Below are positions 36,985-47,371 of a DNA stretch of 64,000 bases, piece by piece. Position 1 is the first letter of the stretch; each line of letters starts with the position of its first letter. The translations under genes were made by a program, and so were the position numbers. Origin of the DNA: Rhodanobacter sp. B04 (GTDB lineage: Bacteria; Pseudomonadota; Gammaproteobacteria; Xanthomonadales; Rhodanobacteraceae). The stretch is from contig NZ_MUNV01000009.1 in assembly GCF_002001125.1 (NCBI RefSeq), positions 186,001 to 250,000 on the forward strand. The letters are read 5' to 3'. Under the pieces are notes generated by a model. It was given only the letters and a program-made list of their open reading frames with translations, made no database searches and was not told the DNA's origin.

Positions 36985-39597
36985 TCAGGCTGGACCCGCT
37001 CCAGCCTTGTGAAATACCAGGTGGCCGCCGGCAGCTGCGACACTGACCGTGTCGCCGGGCGGGAAACGCCCTTCCAGGATCTGCTTCGCCAGCGGATTCT
37101 CCAGCTGCTGCTGGATCGCCCGCTTCAGCGGCCGCGCCCCGTAGACCGGATCGAAGCCGACGTTGCCAAGCAGGGCCAGCGCATCGTCACTGACCTCCAG
37201 CTTGAGCTGGCGCTCGGCCAGGCGCCTCCCCAAGTATGCCAGCTGGATCCTGGCGATCGCGCGGATCTGCTTCTTGTCGAGCGGGCGGAATACCACCAGT
37301 TCGTCGAGCCGGTTGATGAACTCCGGGCGGAAGTGCGCCTGCACCACGCCCATCACCGAGGCCTTCATCTGCGTGTACTGCTCCTCGGCGTCGCGGCCCT
37401 CGCTGTTCTCTGAGGCATCCTGGATCATCTGCGAGCCGAGGTTCGAGGTCATCACGATCACGGTGTTGCGGAAATCCACCGTGCGGCCCTGGCCGTCGGT
37501 GAGGCGGCCGTCGTCCAGCACCTGCAGCAGGATGTTGAACACGTCCGGGTGCGCCTTCTCCACCTCGTCCAGCAGGATCACGCTGTACGGCCGGCGCCGC
37601 ACCGCCTCGGTGAGATAGCCGCCTTCCTCGTAACCGACATAGCCCGGCGGTGCGCCAACCAGCCGGCTCACGGAATGCTTCTCCATGAACTCGCTCATGT
37701 CGATGCGCACCATCGCATCGGTGGTGTCGAACATGAACTCGGCCAGCGCCTTGCACAGCTCGGTCTTGCCCACGCCGGTCGGACCGAGGAACAGGAACGA
37801 ACCGTTCGGCCGGTTCGGATCGGACAGACCGGCACGCGAACGGCGGATCGCATCGGACACCGCGCGCACCGCCTCGTCTTGGCCGACCACGCGCCGGTGC
37901 AGGTCGTCTTCCATGTGCAGCAGCTTTTCGCGCTCGCCTTCGAGCATCTTGGCGACCGGAATGCCGGTCCAGCGCGCCACCACTTCGGCGATTTCCTCGG
38001 CGGTGACCTTGTCCTGCAGTAGTTTGAAGTCCTGCGTCTCGGCAGCCTGCGCGGCAGCGAGTTGCTTCTCCAGTTCCGGCAGGCGGCCGTACTGGATTTC
38101 GCTCATCTTGGCGTAGTCCTGCCGGCGCTGCGCGGCGTCCAGTTCCTGCCGTGCCTGCTCGATCTGCTCCTTCACCTTGGTTGCGCCCTGCAGTGCGGCC
38201 TTCTCGGATTTCCAGATTTCGTTGAGGTCGGAGAACTGGCGCTCCAGCTTCTCGATGTCGGTGCCCAGATCGGCGAGGCGCTGCTTCGATTCGCTGTCCT
38301 TCTCCTTCTTCAGCATCTCGCGCTGGATCTTCAGCTGGATCAGCCGGCGCTCCAGCCGATCGAGCTCCTCCGGCTTGGAGTCGATCTCCATGCGGATGCG
38401 CGAGGCGGCCTCGTCCATCAGGTCGATCGCCTTGTCCGGCAGCTGGCGGTCGGCGATGTAGCGGTTCGACAACGTCGCCGCGGCGACGATCGCCGGATCG
38501 GTGATCTCGACACCGTGGTGTACCGCGTAGCGCTCCTTCAGCCCGCGCAGGATCGCAATGGTGTCTTCGACACTTGGCTCGCCCACGAACACTTTCTGGA
38601 AGCGGCGTTCCAGCGCGGCATCCTTCTCGATGTACTTGCGGTATTCATCCAGCGTGGTGGCCCCGATGCAGTGCAGCTCGCCGCGCGCCAGCGCGGGCTT
38701 GAGCATGTTGCCCGCATCCATCGCACCGTCGGCCTTGCCCGCGCCGACCATGGTATGCAGCTCGTCGATGAACAGGATCACCCGCCCCTCCTGCTTGGAC
38801 AGGTCGCTGAGCACCGCCTTCAGCCGCTCCTCGAACTCGCCGCGGAATTTCGCCCCGGCGATCAACGCCCCCATGTCCAGCGCCAGCACGCGGCGGCCAC
38901 GCAGGCCTTCCGGCACCTCATCCTTGATGATGCGCTGGGCCAGCCCTTCGACGATCGCGGTCTTGCCCACGCCGGGCTCGCCGATCAGTACCGGATTGTT
39001 CTTGGTGCGCCGCTGCAGCACCTGGATGGTGCGGCGGATTTCCTCATCGCGGCCGATCACTGGATCGAGCTTGCCGGACTCGGCGCGCGCAGTCAGGTCG
39101 ATGCAGTATTTCTCCAGCGCCTGGCGCTGTTCCTCGGCGTTCTCGCTCTGTACCTTCTCGCCACCGCGCAGCTTCTCGATCGCCGCTTCAAGGTTCGGCT
39201 TGGTCGCGCCGGCCGCTTTCAGCGCCGCGCCCAGCTCGCCCTTGTCGTCCAGCGCGGCCAGCACGAACAACTCGCTGGCGATGAACTGGTCGCCGCGCTG
39301 CTGCGCCAGCTTGTCGGTGAGGTTGAGCAACCGGGTCAGCTCGTTGCCGGCATGGATGTTGCCTTCCTGCCCGCTGACCTTCGGCAGGCGTTCCAGCAAG
39401 TCGTTGACGCGTTGCTGCAGCGCCGGCACGTTGACCTGGGCCTGGGTCAGCAAAGGACCGGTCGAGCCGCCCTGCTGGTTGAGCAGCGCCGCCATGACAT
39501 GGGCCGGCTCCAGCATGTTGTTGTCGCGGCCCACGGCCAGCGACTGCGCGTCCGCCAGCGCCTGCTGGAAACGCGAGGTGAGTTTGTCCATCCGCAT
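36985..39597 (-). CDS. clpB: ATP-dependent disaggregase ClpB
   Basis: 870-residue heat-shock chaperone that, with DnaK, dissolves protein aggregates. N-terminal repeat domain, first AAA+ module with Walker [10 protein letters not shown], a long middle coiled coil (about 400-530: [20 protein letters not shown]), second AAA+ module with [12 protein letters not shown]. The ATG at 39597 has AGGGG about nine bases upstream and is chosen over the ATG two codons later. A candidate heat-shock promoter lies upstream. Confidence 0.97.
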   Translation of the reverse strand: MRMDKLTSRFQQALADAQSLAVGRDNNMLEPAHVMAALLNQQGGSTGPLLTQAQVNVPALQQRVNDLLERLPKVSGQEGNIHAGNELTRLLNLTDKLAQQRGDQFIASELFVLAALDDKGELGAALKAAGATKPNLEAAIEKLRGGEKVQSENAEEQRQALEKYCIDLTARAESGKLDPVIGRDEEIRRTIQVLQRRTKNNPVLIGEPGVGKTAIVEGLAQRIIKDEVPEGLRGRRVLALDMGALIAGAKFRGEFEERLKAVLSDLSKQEGRVILFIDELHTMVGAGKADGAMDAGNMLKPALARGELHCIGATTLDEYRKYIEKDAALERRFQKVFVGEPSVEDTIAILRGLKERYAVHHGVEITDPAIVAAATLSNRYIADRQLPDKAIDLMDEAASRIRMEIDSKPEELDRLERRLIQLKIQREMLKKEKDSESKQRLADLGTDIEKLERQFSDLNEIWKSEKAALQGATKVKEQIEQARQELDAAQRRQDYAKMSEIQYGRLPELEKQLAAAQAAETQDFKLLQDKVTAEEIAEVVARWTGIPVAKMLEGEREKLLHMEDDLHRRVVGQDEAVRAVSDAIRRSRAGLSDPNRPNGSFLFLGPTGVGKTELCKALAEFMFDTTDAMVRIDMSEFMEKHSVSRLVGAPPGYVGYEEGGYLTEAVRRRPYSVILLDEVEKAHPDVFNILLQVLDDGRLTDGQGRTVDFRNTVIVMTSNLGSQMIQDASENSEGRDAEEQYTQMKASVMGVVQAHFRPEFINRLDELVVFRPLDKKQIRAIARIQLAYLGRRLAERQLKLEVSDDALALLGNVGFDPVYGARPLKRAIQQQLENPLAKQILEGRFPPGDTVSVAAAGGHLVFHKAGAGPA

Positions 39598-39655
39598 ATC
39601 GAGATCCCCTGCAAGAGGTGAAAGGATTTGGCGGACCCGCCGCCACTGCCCGCAG

Positions 39656-39683
39656 AGATGCGGACTGCGGCAAGCGATTCAAG
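39656..39683 (-). promoter_or_regulatory. Candidate sigma-32 (heat-shock) promoter of clpB
   Basis: On the minus strand CTTGAA (39678-39683) is followed after 14 bp by CCGCATCT (39656-39663), close to the RpoH consensus CTTGAAA / CCCCATNT. It lies about 60 bp upstream of the clpB start, as expected for a heat-shock gene. Confidence 0.6.
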
Positions 39684-39737
39684 CAGACCCTATGCCGACG
39701 CCGCGTCAAGCTTCAGCCAACGGCCGGCTGAAGAGCC

Positions 39738-40487
39738 TCAGCTGTCGGCCAGCCAGATCAGGCTGGCGAAACGACCACTGCGGGCACCGTCGCGGCGGTA
39801 CGAATAGAAACGCGCGTCACTGAACGTATCGAAGCCGCCACCGTGGATTCGCGTCACTCCGGCAGCAGCCAGCCGGCGTCGTGCCAGTCCCGTCAGATCA
39901 CACGACCAGTGACCCGGCCGAGTCGGCATGAAGCAACCCTCCGCCGCCGCCGCGTGCGCCACAAACGCGGCACGTACTTCCTCGCCGACCTCGTACGAAG
40001 CCGCACCGATGCACGGCCCGAGCCACGCCAGTAACCGCTCGGGCGGCGAATGCAGCTGGGTAAGCGTCGCCTCCAGTACGCCGGCTGCCAATCCGCGCCA
40101 GCCGGCATGCGCCGCACCGATCTGGCTGCCGTCGTCGGTACAGAACAGTACGGGCAGGCAGTCGGCGGTGAGAATCGACAGCACGGTGCCAGGAATATGC
40201 GACACCGCAGCATCCGCCTGCGGCTCGTCCGGACTGGGCAGCGGCCCCAGTTCGGCCACGCTGGTGCCGTGTACCTGACGCAGCCAGCGGGGCGGCGCCG
40301 GCAGCGCCAGTACCTGCTGCAAAGCACTGCGGTTGGCCGCCACCGCATCGGCCATGTCGCCGCTGCGCAAACCCAGATTGAAACGCTCGAATGGTGCCGC
40401 CGAGATGCCGGGTCCATGGCGGGTGGTGACCGCGGCATGGACACGCGACGGCGACGGCCAGTCGGGGAAGATCCAGGTGTCGGTCAT
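39738..40487 (-). CDS. pgeF: PgeF/YfiH family multicopper-type protein
   Basis: 249 residues. The laccase-domain signature is clear: [53 protein letters not shown] and a final [19 protein letters not shown]. In E. coli the family edits wrongly incorporated L-serine in peptidoglycan precursors; other members act on purine nucleosides. The start at 40487 is the conserved one. Encoded between rluD and clpB as in many gammaproteobacteria. Confidence 0.93.
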   Translation of the reverse strand: MTDTWIFPDWPSPSRVHAAVTTRHGPGISAAPFERFNLGLRSGDMADAVAANRSALQQVLALPAPPRWLRQVHGTSVAELGPLPSPDEPQADAAVSHIPGTVLSILTADCLPVLFCTDDGSQIGAAHAGWRGLAAGVLEATLTQLHSPPERLLAWLGPCIGAASYEVGEEVRAAFVAHAAAAEGCFMPTRPGHWSCDLTGLARRRLAAAGVTRIHGGGFDTFSDARFYSYRRDGARSGRFASLIWLADS

Positions 40488-40559
40488 TTTTCCGGGGGAG
40501 CGGGGATCAGGAAACGCAGAGCATCGCATAACCACGGCTCTTGTTCCCGATGCCAGGCA

Positions 40560-41534
40560 TCAATAATCGTCCGAACCGTGCTGCAGCAGATCCGCGCGGA
40601 GCGCCTCGATCAGCGCCAGTTGGTCGGCCGGCCGTTCGGCACCGAACGCAAGCAGCTCGCCGGTGACCGGATGCTCGAACGACAGCCGTTCCGCATGCAG
40701 TGCCTGCCGCCGGAAGCCGCGCAACGCGGCAGTCAGCTCCGGCGTGGCGCCCTTGGGCAACTTGAGGCCGCCGCCATACAGCGGATCGCCGATCAGCGGA
40801 TGATTGATGTGCGCCAGATGCACGCGGATCTGGTGCGTGCGGCCGGTCTCCAGCTGGCATTGCAGCAGGCTGTGCGCACGAAAGCGTTCGCGCAGCCGGT
40901 AATGGGTCACCGCGCGCTTGCCGTCCTCTTCGTCGCGCACGGCCTGGCGCAGCCGGTCGCCCATGCTGCGGCCGATCGGCGCATCCACCGTGCCGCCGGC
41001 CACCATCGTACCCAGCACCACCGCCTCGTATTGCCGCTCCACCTCGTGGCGCGACAACATGTCCACCAGCGCAGTCACCGCCGGCAGCGATTTCGCCACC
41101 ACCATCAGGCCGGAGGTGTCCTTGTCCAGCCGGTGCACGATGCCGGCGCGCGGCAGTTCGGCCAGCTTCGGATCGTGATGCAGCAAGGCGTTGAGCAGGG
41201 TGCCGGCCGGGTTGCCGGCGCCCGGATGCACCACCAGCCCGGCGGGCTTGTCCAGCACCAGCAGATGCTCGTCCTCATGGACGATGACCAGCGCAATATC
41301 CTCCGGCGCACTGGTTACCTCGTTCTCCAGCTCGACCTGCAGCCGCACCAGCTCGCCGCCGCGCAGCAGCTGGCGCGGTGGCGCCACGGCGCCATCCAGG
41401 CTCACCGCGCCGGACTTGATCCAGCCGCTGAGCCGCGAACGCGAATAATCCGGGAACATCTCGGCCAGAGCCTGGTCGAACCTGCGTCCAGCGGCGCCCA
41501 GCGGCACCGTCGCCTCGTGCCGGATCGTGGTCAT
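40560..41534 (-). CDS. rluD: 23S rRNA pseudouridine synthase RluD
   Basis: 324 residues: N-terminal S4 RNA-binding domain ([20 protein letters not shown]) and catalytic domain with the Asp in [15 protein letters not shown]. Makes pseudouridines 1911, 1915 and 1917 of helix 69 in E. coli. Divergent from bamD, the usual order. Confidence 0.95.
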   Translation of the reverse strand: MTTIRHEATVPLGAAGRRFDQALAEMFPDYSRSRLSGWIKSGAVSLDGAVAPPRQLLRGGELVRLQVELENEVTSAPEDIALVIVHEDEHLLVLDKPAGLVVHPGAGNPAGTLLNALLHHDPKLAELPRAGIVHRLDKDTSGLMVVAKSLPAVTALVDMLSRHEVERQYEAVVLGTMVAGGTVDAPIGRSMGDRLRQAVRDEEDGKRAVTHYRLRERFRAHSLLQCQLETGRTHQIRVHLAHINHPLIGDPLYGGGLKLPKGATPELTAALRGFRRQALHAERLSFEHPVTGELLAFGAERPADQLALIEALRADLLQHGSDDY

Positions 41535-41605
41535 GCCGGCATCCGCGGGCGGTGGCCGGTTTCGGCTATCATTCCTTTTCGATCAAACATCTGAATCCTG
41601 TCCTC

Positions 41606-42463
41606 ATGCGCGTAATCAAGTTGCCGATGTCCAAATTGCCTGCCCTGAAGGTGCTCGCCGTACTCGCGCTCGCCGTGTCGATGAGCGCCTGCTCGATGTT
41701 CGGCCACAACAAGCGCGTAACCGACGACAACCTGCCGCTGGAAGCGCTTTACACCAAGGCGCACAACTCGCTGGAGAACGCCGACTATGCGGCAGCCAGC
41801 AAGAGCTACCAGCGCCTGATCGCACGCTTCCCGTCGGGCCCGTACAACGAGCAGGCCCAGCTCGACCTGGCCTATTCCCAGTACAAGGACAACCAGCCCG
41901 ACGATGCATTGTCGACCATCAACGGCTTCATCAAGACCTATCCGACCAACAAACATGTCGATTATGCCTATTACCTGCGCGGTCTGATCAATTTCGATCG
42001 CACCACCGGCTGGCTGGAGCGCTATTCCCAGAAGCACGACAACCAGTCCCGCCGCGATCAGGGCTACAACCTGCAAGCGTTCGACGACTTTTCGGAGCTG
42101 TCGCGCCGCTTCCCTGACAGTGCGTATACCGCCGATGCGCGGCAGCGCATGATCTACCTGCGCAACACGCTGGCCCAGTACGAAATCAATGTGTCCGAGT
42201 TCTACCTGCGCCAGAAGGCGTATATCGCCTCGGCCGATCGCGCGCAGTATGTGATCGAACACTACCAGCAGGCGCCGCAAACCGGCGATGCGCTGGCCAT
42301 CCTCGCCCGCAGCTATATCGCGCTCGGTCACAAGGAGCTGGCCGACCAGGCACGCCAGGTGCTGGCGCTGAACTATCCGAACCATCCTTATCTGACCGAC
42401 CCCAAATGGCCGCGTGCGCCATCCACGCTACGCAAGATGGTGCCGTTCTCCGGGCATCACTGA
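41606..42463 (+). CDS. bamD: Outer-membrane assembly lipoprotein BamD
   Basis: 285 residues: signal peptide with lipobox MSAC (Cys 29 from this start), then five TPR-like repeats (ALYTKAHNSLENADYAAASK, SGPYNEQAQLDLAYSQYKDN, YAYYLRGLINFDR, RRFPDSAYTADARQRM, DALAILARSYIALG). Essential component of the BAM complex inserting beta-barrel proteins. Neither the ATG at 41606 nor that at 41627 has a good ribosome site; both give the same mature lipoprotein. An intrinsic terminator follows. Confidence 0.95.
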   Translation: MRVIKLPMSKLPALKVLAVLALAVSMSACSMFGHNKRVTDDNLPLEALYTKAHNSLENADYAAASKSYQRLIARFPSGPYNEQAQLDLAYSQYKDNQPDDALSTINGFIKTYPTNKHVDYAYYLRGLINFDRTTGWLERYSQKHDNQSRRDQGYNLQAFDDFSELSRRFPDSAYTADARQRMIYLRNTLAQYEINVSEFYLRQKAYIASADRAQYVIEHYQQAPQTGDALAILARSYIALGHKELADQARQVLALNYPNHPYLTDPKWPRAPSTLRKMVPFSGHH

Positions 42464-42488
42464 TGCTTTTAGTTTTCGCATCACCCGA

Positions 42489-42514
42489 GCCGGCGAGCCA
42501 TCGCCGGCTTTTTT
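42489..42514 (+). terminator. Intrinsic terminator of bamD
   Basis: GCCGGCGA (42489-42496) pairs with TCGCCGGC (42501-42508), followed by six T residues, 26 bp after the bamD stop. Confidence 0.9.
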
Positions 42515-42787
42515 GTACGCACGATTTCGCGCACAAGAAAGCCGTCCTCTCTGGCGCTGGACGGCGGTCGCCAGCCATTACGATTTCCTGCACTCGCCGG
42601 CCGCTGCCGCGAAACTGACCGAACACGATTACCCATACGGGTCTTGCCGCGTCAGGAGCTGCACAGGTCGAACGTCTCAACTTCCTGCTCGATACGAACC
42701 GTGGCGACCCGATGCCGCGCGCGTGATGATCCATGACGATGACAGCCGGCTTGCACAACTGAAACAGCTCGCCGGATGCAGCGGCAA
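42515..42787. other. Gap with no recognisable gene
   Basis: Between the bamD terminator and the convergent end of the isoaspartyl peptidase gene. Short frames on both strands (for example SHYDFLHSPAAAAKLTEH on the plus strand) look like non-functional or decayed sequence; no family is recognised and no RNA structure stands out. Confidence 0.5.
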
Positions 42788-43834
42788 TTACGGCTGTGCC
42801 GTGCTGTCGGCCGGTGCCGGCGGCTCGGCAATACCGTCGTCCTCGTCGCCGTAGATCGCCACATGCGGCACGCCATCGGCGCCGATCCAGCCGCGGTACA
42901 TGCCATCGGTGTTGAACGGGATCGCGATATGGCCGTCCGCATCCAGCGCGATCGCGCCACCGTTGCCGCCCATCGACGGGATTTCCTCGTTGATCACCTG
43001 GGCGGCGGCGCGCTTCAGCGGCACGCGCATCTGGGTCACCATCATGCAGATCTCATGCGCGGCGACGGTGCGGATGTAGTACTCGCCCCAGCCGGTGCCG
43101 GACACCGCACAACCGCTGTTGGCATAAGTGCCTGCGCCAATGATCGGCGAATCACCGATGCGCCCCCAGCGCTTGTCGGTCATGCCACCGGTGGAGGTAC
43201 CCGCGGCGAGATGCCCTTCGGCATCCAGCGCCACCGCACCGACCGTGCCGAAGTGTTTCGCCGTATCGACGTCTGCATGCGGCTGCTTCGCGGCGTCTTC
43301 CTTCAAGGCTTTCTGCAACTGCTGCCAGCGCTCCTCGGTGCGGAAGTACGAGGGGTCGACCAGGGTGATGCCCTGCTCCTTGGCAAACTCCTCGGCCCCC
43401 TCGCCGGCCAGCATTACATGCGGCGAATGCTCCATCACCGCACGCGCCAGCAGGATCGGGTTCTTCACCCGATGCACGTCGGCCACCGAGCCGGCACCCA
43501 GGGTGTTGCCGTCCATGATCGCCGCATCCAGCTCGTTCTTGCCGTCATGGGTAAACACCGCGCCCTTGCCGGCGTTGAAGTTCGGATCGTCCTCCAGCAC
43601 GGTGATCGCCGCCGTCACCGCATCCAGCGCCGGCTTGCCGGCCTTGAGCTGGGCGTAGCCGTTCTGCAGCGCCAGCGTCATCGCCGCACGCACGGCCTTT
43701 TCCTTCGCCGGCGTCATGTCGCGCTTGATCACGCCAGCGCCGCCATGGATCACCAGCACGGGTGAGACGGCGGCGTGGCTCATGGTGGCGATTCCAACAC
43801 TGGCAAGGGCAATGAACAGACGACGGAACTTCAC
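42788..43834 (-). CDS. Isoaspartyl peptidase / plant-type L-asparaginase
   Basis: 348-residue Ntn hydrolase with an N-terminal signal peptide (cleavage near MSHAAVS, residue 22), so periplasmic. The autocleavage and catalytic nucleophile Thr197 is in HFGTVGAVALD; LVIHGGAGVI, NAGKGAVFTHDG and GTSTGGMTDKRWGRIGDSPIIGAGTYA complete the family signature. Cleaves isoaspartyl dipeptides and asparagine. Confidence 0.93.
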   Translation of the reverse strand: MKFRRLFIALASVGIATMSHAAVSPVLVIHGGAGVIKRDMTPAKEKAVRAAMTLALQNGYAQLKAGKPALDAVTAAITVLEDDPNFNAGKGAVFTHDGKNELDAAIMDGNTLGAGSVADVHRVKNPILLARAVMEHSPHVMLAGEGAEEFAKEQGITLVDPSYFRTEERWQQLQKALKEDAAKQPHADVDTAKHFGTVGAVALDAEGHLAAGTSTGGMTDKRWGRIGDSPIIGAGTYANSGCAVSGTGWGEYYIRTVAAHEICMMVTQMRVPLKRAAAQVINEEIPSMGGNGGAIALDADGHIAIPFNTDGMYRGWIGADGVPHVAIYGDEDDGIAEPPAPADSTAQP

Positions 43835-43880
43835 TTGACTCTCCCGATCATGGCGGGATGAGTATAGCCAGCTCCAGGTG

Positions 43881-45440
43881 TCACTTTGGCTCGAAGTGCA
43901 CCCGGCTACCCTCGAACACGGCTTTCATGCCGTCAATATCGGCCAGCAATTGCATGGCGCGTTCGGCGGTTATCTGCTCGAAATTCAAGGTAACGGGTCG
44001 CTCATCCAGCAATTCCGGATTGACCAATACCAGTCCCGCCTTGGCTGCCACCGTCTTCGCCACGGCACGTACCGGTTCATTCTTCACGCTCTGGCTGAGC
44101 AGCTTCAGGCGCGCGCCGGTATCGGCCGCCTGGGTACGCGCAGGGCACCCGGCCAGCGGGGTCACGTCGATGGCGTAGCGGTGCTTGCCGTCCTTGCCCA
44201 TGCCGTCAGCATGCAAGGACTCGCCCAGGGCACCATGCAACTGGGTGTCTGCAAGCTTTTTGCTGTCTGTCCCGGTCACGGCCAGATCGATGCGCACCCG
44301 ATTGTCGCCTTCGGGCAAGGTGGTGGCATCGACCCTCCAGCCTTGGGTGCTCACTGCCGCGCCCTTGCCGGGAACCACGCAGAGCGCAAGGGTCGCCCGC
44401 TCGGCATGACTGCGATGCGCATCATCCGTGGTCAGCTCGACCTTCATGTTCAGCTGATACTCGTGCGCATCCGTGGCGGATGTCGCCGGCATGCCCGAAG
44501 GCTGGCCAGCCACTGCACTGGCGGCATATACAGCGCCAGCCACCACGCTGGCGAGTGTGAGACTGGCGATCATCCCGACACTGCGCCGCAGACGACCTGG
44601 CAAGGGCGACTTCAACATGGCAATACGCTCCGTAAGTGGGTGACGAGGGGACCAGGGGCAACCCACCGGCAACGCAAACAGCGCCGTCTGGGTCTTCAAC
44701 ATGGCATTGGCATAGTTGCGGCGTTGCTCGCCGTGATGTCGCAGCACGGCGGCGTCACAGGCCAGTTCCTGGTCGTGTCGCAATGCACCGAGCGCCCACC
44801 ACGCCAGCGGATGGAACCAGAACACGGCGGCCGTGGCTTGCGCGAGCAAACACCACCAACCGTCGCGACGACGCGCATGCATGGCCTCATGGGCGAGGAT
44901 CAACGCCCGTTCGGTCGTGTCATAGCGCTGCTCGAAATCGACGGGCACGACGATGCGAACCCGCCATGCACCCACCAGAGCAGGCCCGACATCCGCCCGT
45001 GCTGCACGCAGCACGGGCGGATGTGACGGCACACCAGCCATCGGCGTAGCGCCAAGCAGTCGATTGCGGTAACGCCATTGCGCCAGCACGGCGAGCAGCA
45101 TGGCCATCACGACACCTGCGCACCAGATCAGCACGGCAAAACCTCGCCACTCAACAGCAACCGCACTGCTGGCATGGGCCGGAAGCATGCTGGTCACCGA
45201 AGTGATCATGTAGACCAGCGGAGGCAGCGCAGCGACGCTTGCGCTGCCGGTGTGCGGCAACTGACTGGCCAGCATCGCCAGCGGCGGCAACCACCACAGC
45301 TGGAACGCGCGTTCCGCACCGAACAGGTATCGGCAAAGTTTGCGCAGCACAGTTACAACGAGCACCGCGGCGGTGAAGGCGAGGATCAACAGCCAGCCCC
45401 GCCCAATCCAGTCGATGCCGGCAAGATCAATGCTGCTCAT
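43881..45440 (-). CDS. M56 (BlaR1/MecR1-like) membrane metalloprotease with C-terminal STN-like domain
   Basis: 519 residues. Several membrane helices in the first 125 residues, then the zinc-protease motif H184-E185-x2-H188 (LILAHEAMHARRRD) with E225 in DQELACD, a further helix (MIASLTLASVVAGAVYAAS) and a periplasmic part. The final ~70 residues (SVKNEPVRAVAKTVAAKAGL, VTLNFEQITAERAMQLLADI) look like a secretin/TonB short N-terminal domain rather than the beta-lactam sensor of BlaR1. It overlaps the end of blaI, so the pair is co-transcribed. It probably senses an envelope signal and inactivates BlaI by proteolysis. Confidence 0.85.
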   Translation of the reverse strand: MSSIDLAGIDWIGRGWLLILAFTAAVLVVTVLRKLCRYLFGAERAFQLWWLPPLAMLASQLPHTGSASVAALPPLVYMITSVTSMLPAHASSAVAVEWRGFAVLIWCAGVVMAMLLAVLAQWRYRNRLLGATPMAGVPSHPPVLRAARADVGPALVGAWRVRIVVPVDFEQRYDTTERALILAHEAMHARRRDGWWCLLAQATAAVFWFHPLAWWALGALRHDQELACDAAVLRHHGEQRRNYANAMLKTQTALFALPVGCPWSPRHPLTERIAMLKSPLPGRLRRSVGMIASLTLASVVAGAVYAASAVAGQPSGMPATSATDAHEYQLNMKVELTTDDAHRSHAERATLALCVVPGKGAAVSTQGWRVDATTLPEGDNRVRIDLAVTGTDSKKLADTQLHGALGESLHADGMGKDGKHRYAIDVTPLAGCPARTQAADTGARLKLLSQSVKNEPVRAVAKTVAAKAGLVLVNPELLDERPVTLNFEQITAERAMQLLADIDGMKAVFEGSRVHFEPK

Positions 45441-45798
45441 CATCAAGCTCCTGCAGCAGTTTCCGCAGTTCAGAGACATCCTTCTTCGACAGCTTGCGCT
45501 GCTCGGAGAAGTGCGCCACCAGCGGTGCCACGCGACCGCCGAACAGGCGATCCAGCAGACCCTTGCTCTCCTGCTGGACGTACTGTTCGCGGGTGAGCAG
45601 CGGCGTGTACAGGTAACGGCGGCCGTCGCGTTCGGCGTGCACGGCCTTCTTCCGCAGCAGGCGGTTGAGCAGGGATTTCACCGTGCCCTCCTGCCAGTCC
45701 TGCGCCGGGCCGACCTCGGCGAGGATCTCCTCGGCCGTGCGTGGCGCCTTGCGCCACAGCACATCCATCACCACCGCCTCGGCTTCGCTGATTGCCAT
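45427..45798 (-). CDS. BlaI/MecI family repressor
   Basis: 123-residue winged helix-turn-helix repressor (ISEAEAVVMDVLWRKAPRTAEEIL, DWQEGTVKSLLNRLLRKKAV, RRYLYTPLL) with a C-terminal dimerisation helix (SEQRKLSKKDVSELRKLLQEL). Regulates its own operon and is presumably cleaved through the M56 partner encoded immediately downstream. Two matching operators lie just upstream. Targets other than its own operon are not identifiable here. Confidence 0.93.
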   Translation of the reverse strand: MAISEAEAVVMDVLWRKAPRTAEEILAEVGPAQDWQEGTVKSLLNRLLRKKAVHAERDGRRYLYTPLLTREQYVQQESKGLLDRLFGGRVAPLVAHFSEQRKLSKKDVSELRKLLQELDDEQH

Positions 45799-45807
45799 GA
45801 GTCACCG

Positions 45808-45845
45808 TTTACGCGTGTAAGTGATGTTATGTTTACACGCGTAAA
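45808..45845. promoter_or_regulatory. Paired BlaI-type operators
   Basis: TTTACGCGTGTAA (45808-45820) and TTTACACGCGTAAA (45832-45845) are inverted copies of each other and each is nearly palindromic with the TTACRCGYGTAA form, resembling BlaI/MecI TACA-TGTA dyads. Their centres are about 24 bp apart, beginning 10 bp upstream of the blaI start. They could also affect the rightward CoA-transferase gene 120 bp away. Confidence 0.8.
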
Positions 45846-45964
45846 TGATCGCGTCAAGCCATGATTTGCCTATGCAAAACTGGGCCTGCGACCTTGGTAC
45901 AAGGCCGTGCACGGGCAAACCGTCGTATCCTTGGCAGCTGACTCTCCCTGCGGAAGGCATGGCA

Positions 45965-47323
45965 ATGGACAAGGTTTACCCAAGCGCAACCAAGGCTCTC
46001 GACGGGCTGCTGTTCGACGACATGACGATCGCCGCCGGCGGCTTCGGCCTGTGCGGCATTCCCGAGAACCTGATCGGCGCGCTGCTGGAAGCCGGCACCA
46101 AGGGCCTGACCATCGTCGGCAACAATGCCGGCGTGGACGATTTCGGCATGGGTCCGCTGCTGAAGACGCATCAGGTGAAGCGCGTGTACGCCTCCTACGT
46201 GGGCGAGAACAAGGAATTCGAGCGCCAGGTGCTGGCCGGCGAGCTGGAGCTGCACCTGACCCCGCAAGGCACGCTGGCCGAGAAGCTGCGCGCCGGTGGC
46301 GCCGGCATCCCCGGTTTCTATACACGCACGGGCTACGGCACCAAGCTGGCCGAAGGCAAGGAAACCAAGGTCTTTGGCGACAAGGAATATGTGCTGGAGG
46401 AAGCCATCCACGCCGACGTCTCGATCGTGAAGGCGTGGAAGGGCGACCGCCTCGGCAACCTGGTATTCCGCGAGACCGCGCGCAACTTCAACCCGATGAT
46501 CGCCACCTGCGGCAAGATCTGCGTGGCCGAGGTGGAGGAACTGGTCGAGGTCGGCGCGCTCGATCCGGACAACATCCACGTGCCGGGCATCTACATCGAT
46601 CGCATCATACAGGGCGCGAACTACGAGAAGCGCATCGAGTTCCGCACCATCGCCGGCGCCAACACCGGCAAGGAAAGCCCGATCCGCACCGCGATGGCGC
46701 AGCGCGCCGCGAAGGAGTTGCGCGACGGCTACTACGTCAACCTCGGCATCGGCATCCCGACCCTGGTGGCGAACTTCATCCCCGAAGGGATGGACGTGAT
46801 CCTGCAGTCGGAGAACGGCCTGCTTGGCATCGGCCCGTTCCCCACCGAGGACCGGATCGATCCCGACCTGATCAACGCCGGCAAGCAGACCATCACCACC
46901 CTGCCCGGCTCGAGCTTCTTCTCAAGCGCGGACTCGTTCGCGATGATCCGCGGCGGCCACATCGACCTGTCGATCCTCGGCGGCCTGGAAGTGTCCGCGC
47001 ACGGCGACCTGGCGAACTGGATGGTGCCGGGCAAGATGGTCAAGGGCCCCGGCGGCGCGATGGACCTGGTCAGCGGCGTCAGGCGCGTGGTGGTGCTGAT
47101 GGAGCACAACGCGAAGGACGGCTCGCCGAAGATCAAGGACGCCTGCGACCTGCCGCTGACCGGCAAGCAGGTGGTCGACCTGATCATCACCGACCTGTGC
47201 GTGTTCGAGGTGGCGAAAGGCCAGGGCCTGACCCTGATCGAACTGCATGACGGCGTGACGCTGGCCGACGTGAAGGCGAAGACCGGTTGCGCGTTTGCCG
47301 TGGCCGCTGCACTGGCCGGCTGA
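45965..47323 (+). CDS. Fused succinyl-CoA:3-ketoacid CoA-transferase (A and B subunits)
   Basis: 452 residues joining both usual bacterial subunits: an N-terminal A part ([24 protein letters not shown]) and a C-terminal B part from about residue 235 ([25 protein letters not shown]) containing the catalytic Glu283 ([11 protein letters not shown]). It moves CoA from succinyl-CoA to acetoacetate for ketone-body or leucine-type catabolism. The ATG at 45965 has GGAAGG seven bases upstream; a longer frame upstream is rejected. The eukaryotic enzyme is similarly fused, while most bacteria keep two genes. Confidence 0.94.
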   Translation: MDKVYPSATKALDGLLFDDMTIAAGGFGLCGIPENLIGALLEAGTKGLTIVGNNAGVDDFGMGPLLKTHQVKRVYASYVGENKEFERQVLAGELELHLTPQGTLAEKLRAGGAGIPGFYTRTGYGTKLAEGKETKVFGDKEYVLEEAIHADVSIVKAWKGDRLGNLVFRETARNFNPMIATCGKICVAEVEELVEVGALDPDNIHVPGIYIDRIIQGANYEKRIEFRTIAGANTGKESPIRTAMAQRAAKELRDGYYVNLGIGIPTLVANFIPEGMDVILQSENGLLGIGPFPTEDRIDPDLINAGKQTITTLPGSSFFSSADSFAMIRGGHIDLSILGGLEVSAHGDLANWMVPGKMVKGPGGAMDLVSGVRRVVVLMEHNAKDGSPKIKDACDLPLTGKQVVDLIITDLCVFEVAKGQGLTLIELHDGVTLADVKAKTGCAFAVAAALAG

Positions 47324-47348
47324 GCGACACCGTCATCGACGCTTCGCC

Positions 47349-47371
47349 AGGAGCGCACCCGGTGCGCTCCT
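47349..47371. terminator. Inverted repeat between convergent genes
   Basis: AGGAGCGCACC (47349-47359) and GGTGCGCTCCT (47361-47371) form a perfect 11-bp dyad with one central base. It sits between the CoA-transferase and the convergent glutaredoxin-like gene, overlapping the latter's stop. The GAGCGCACC-type palindrome is a frequent intergenic repeat in Xanthomonads; a related GCGCATCCTGTGCGC is at 26637-26651. Confidence 0.55.

Noticed and set aside
42515-42787. Possible pseudogene after bamD
   Set aside because: Translated fragments in all frames match no family I recognise.
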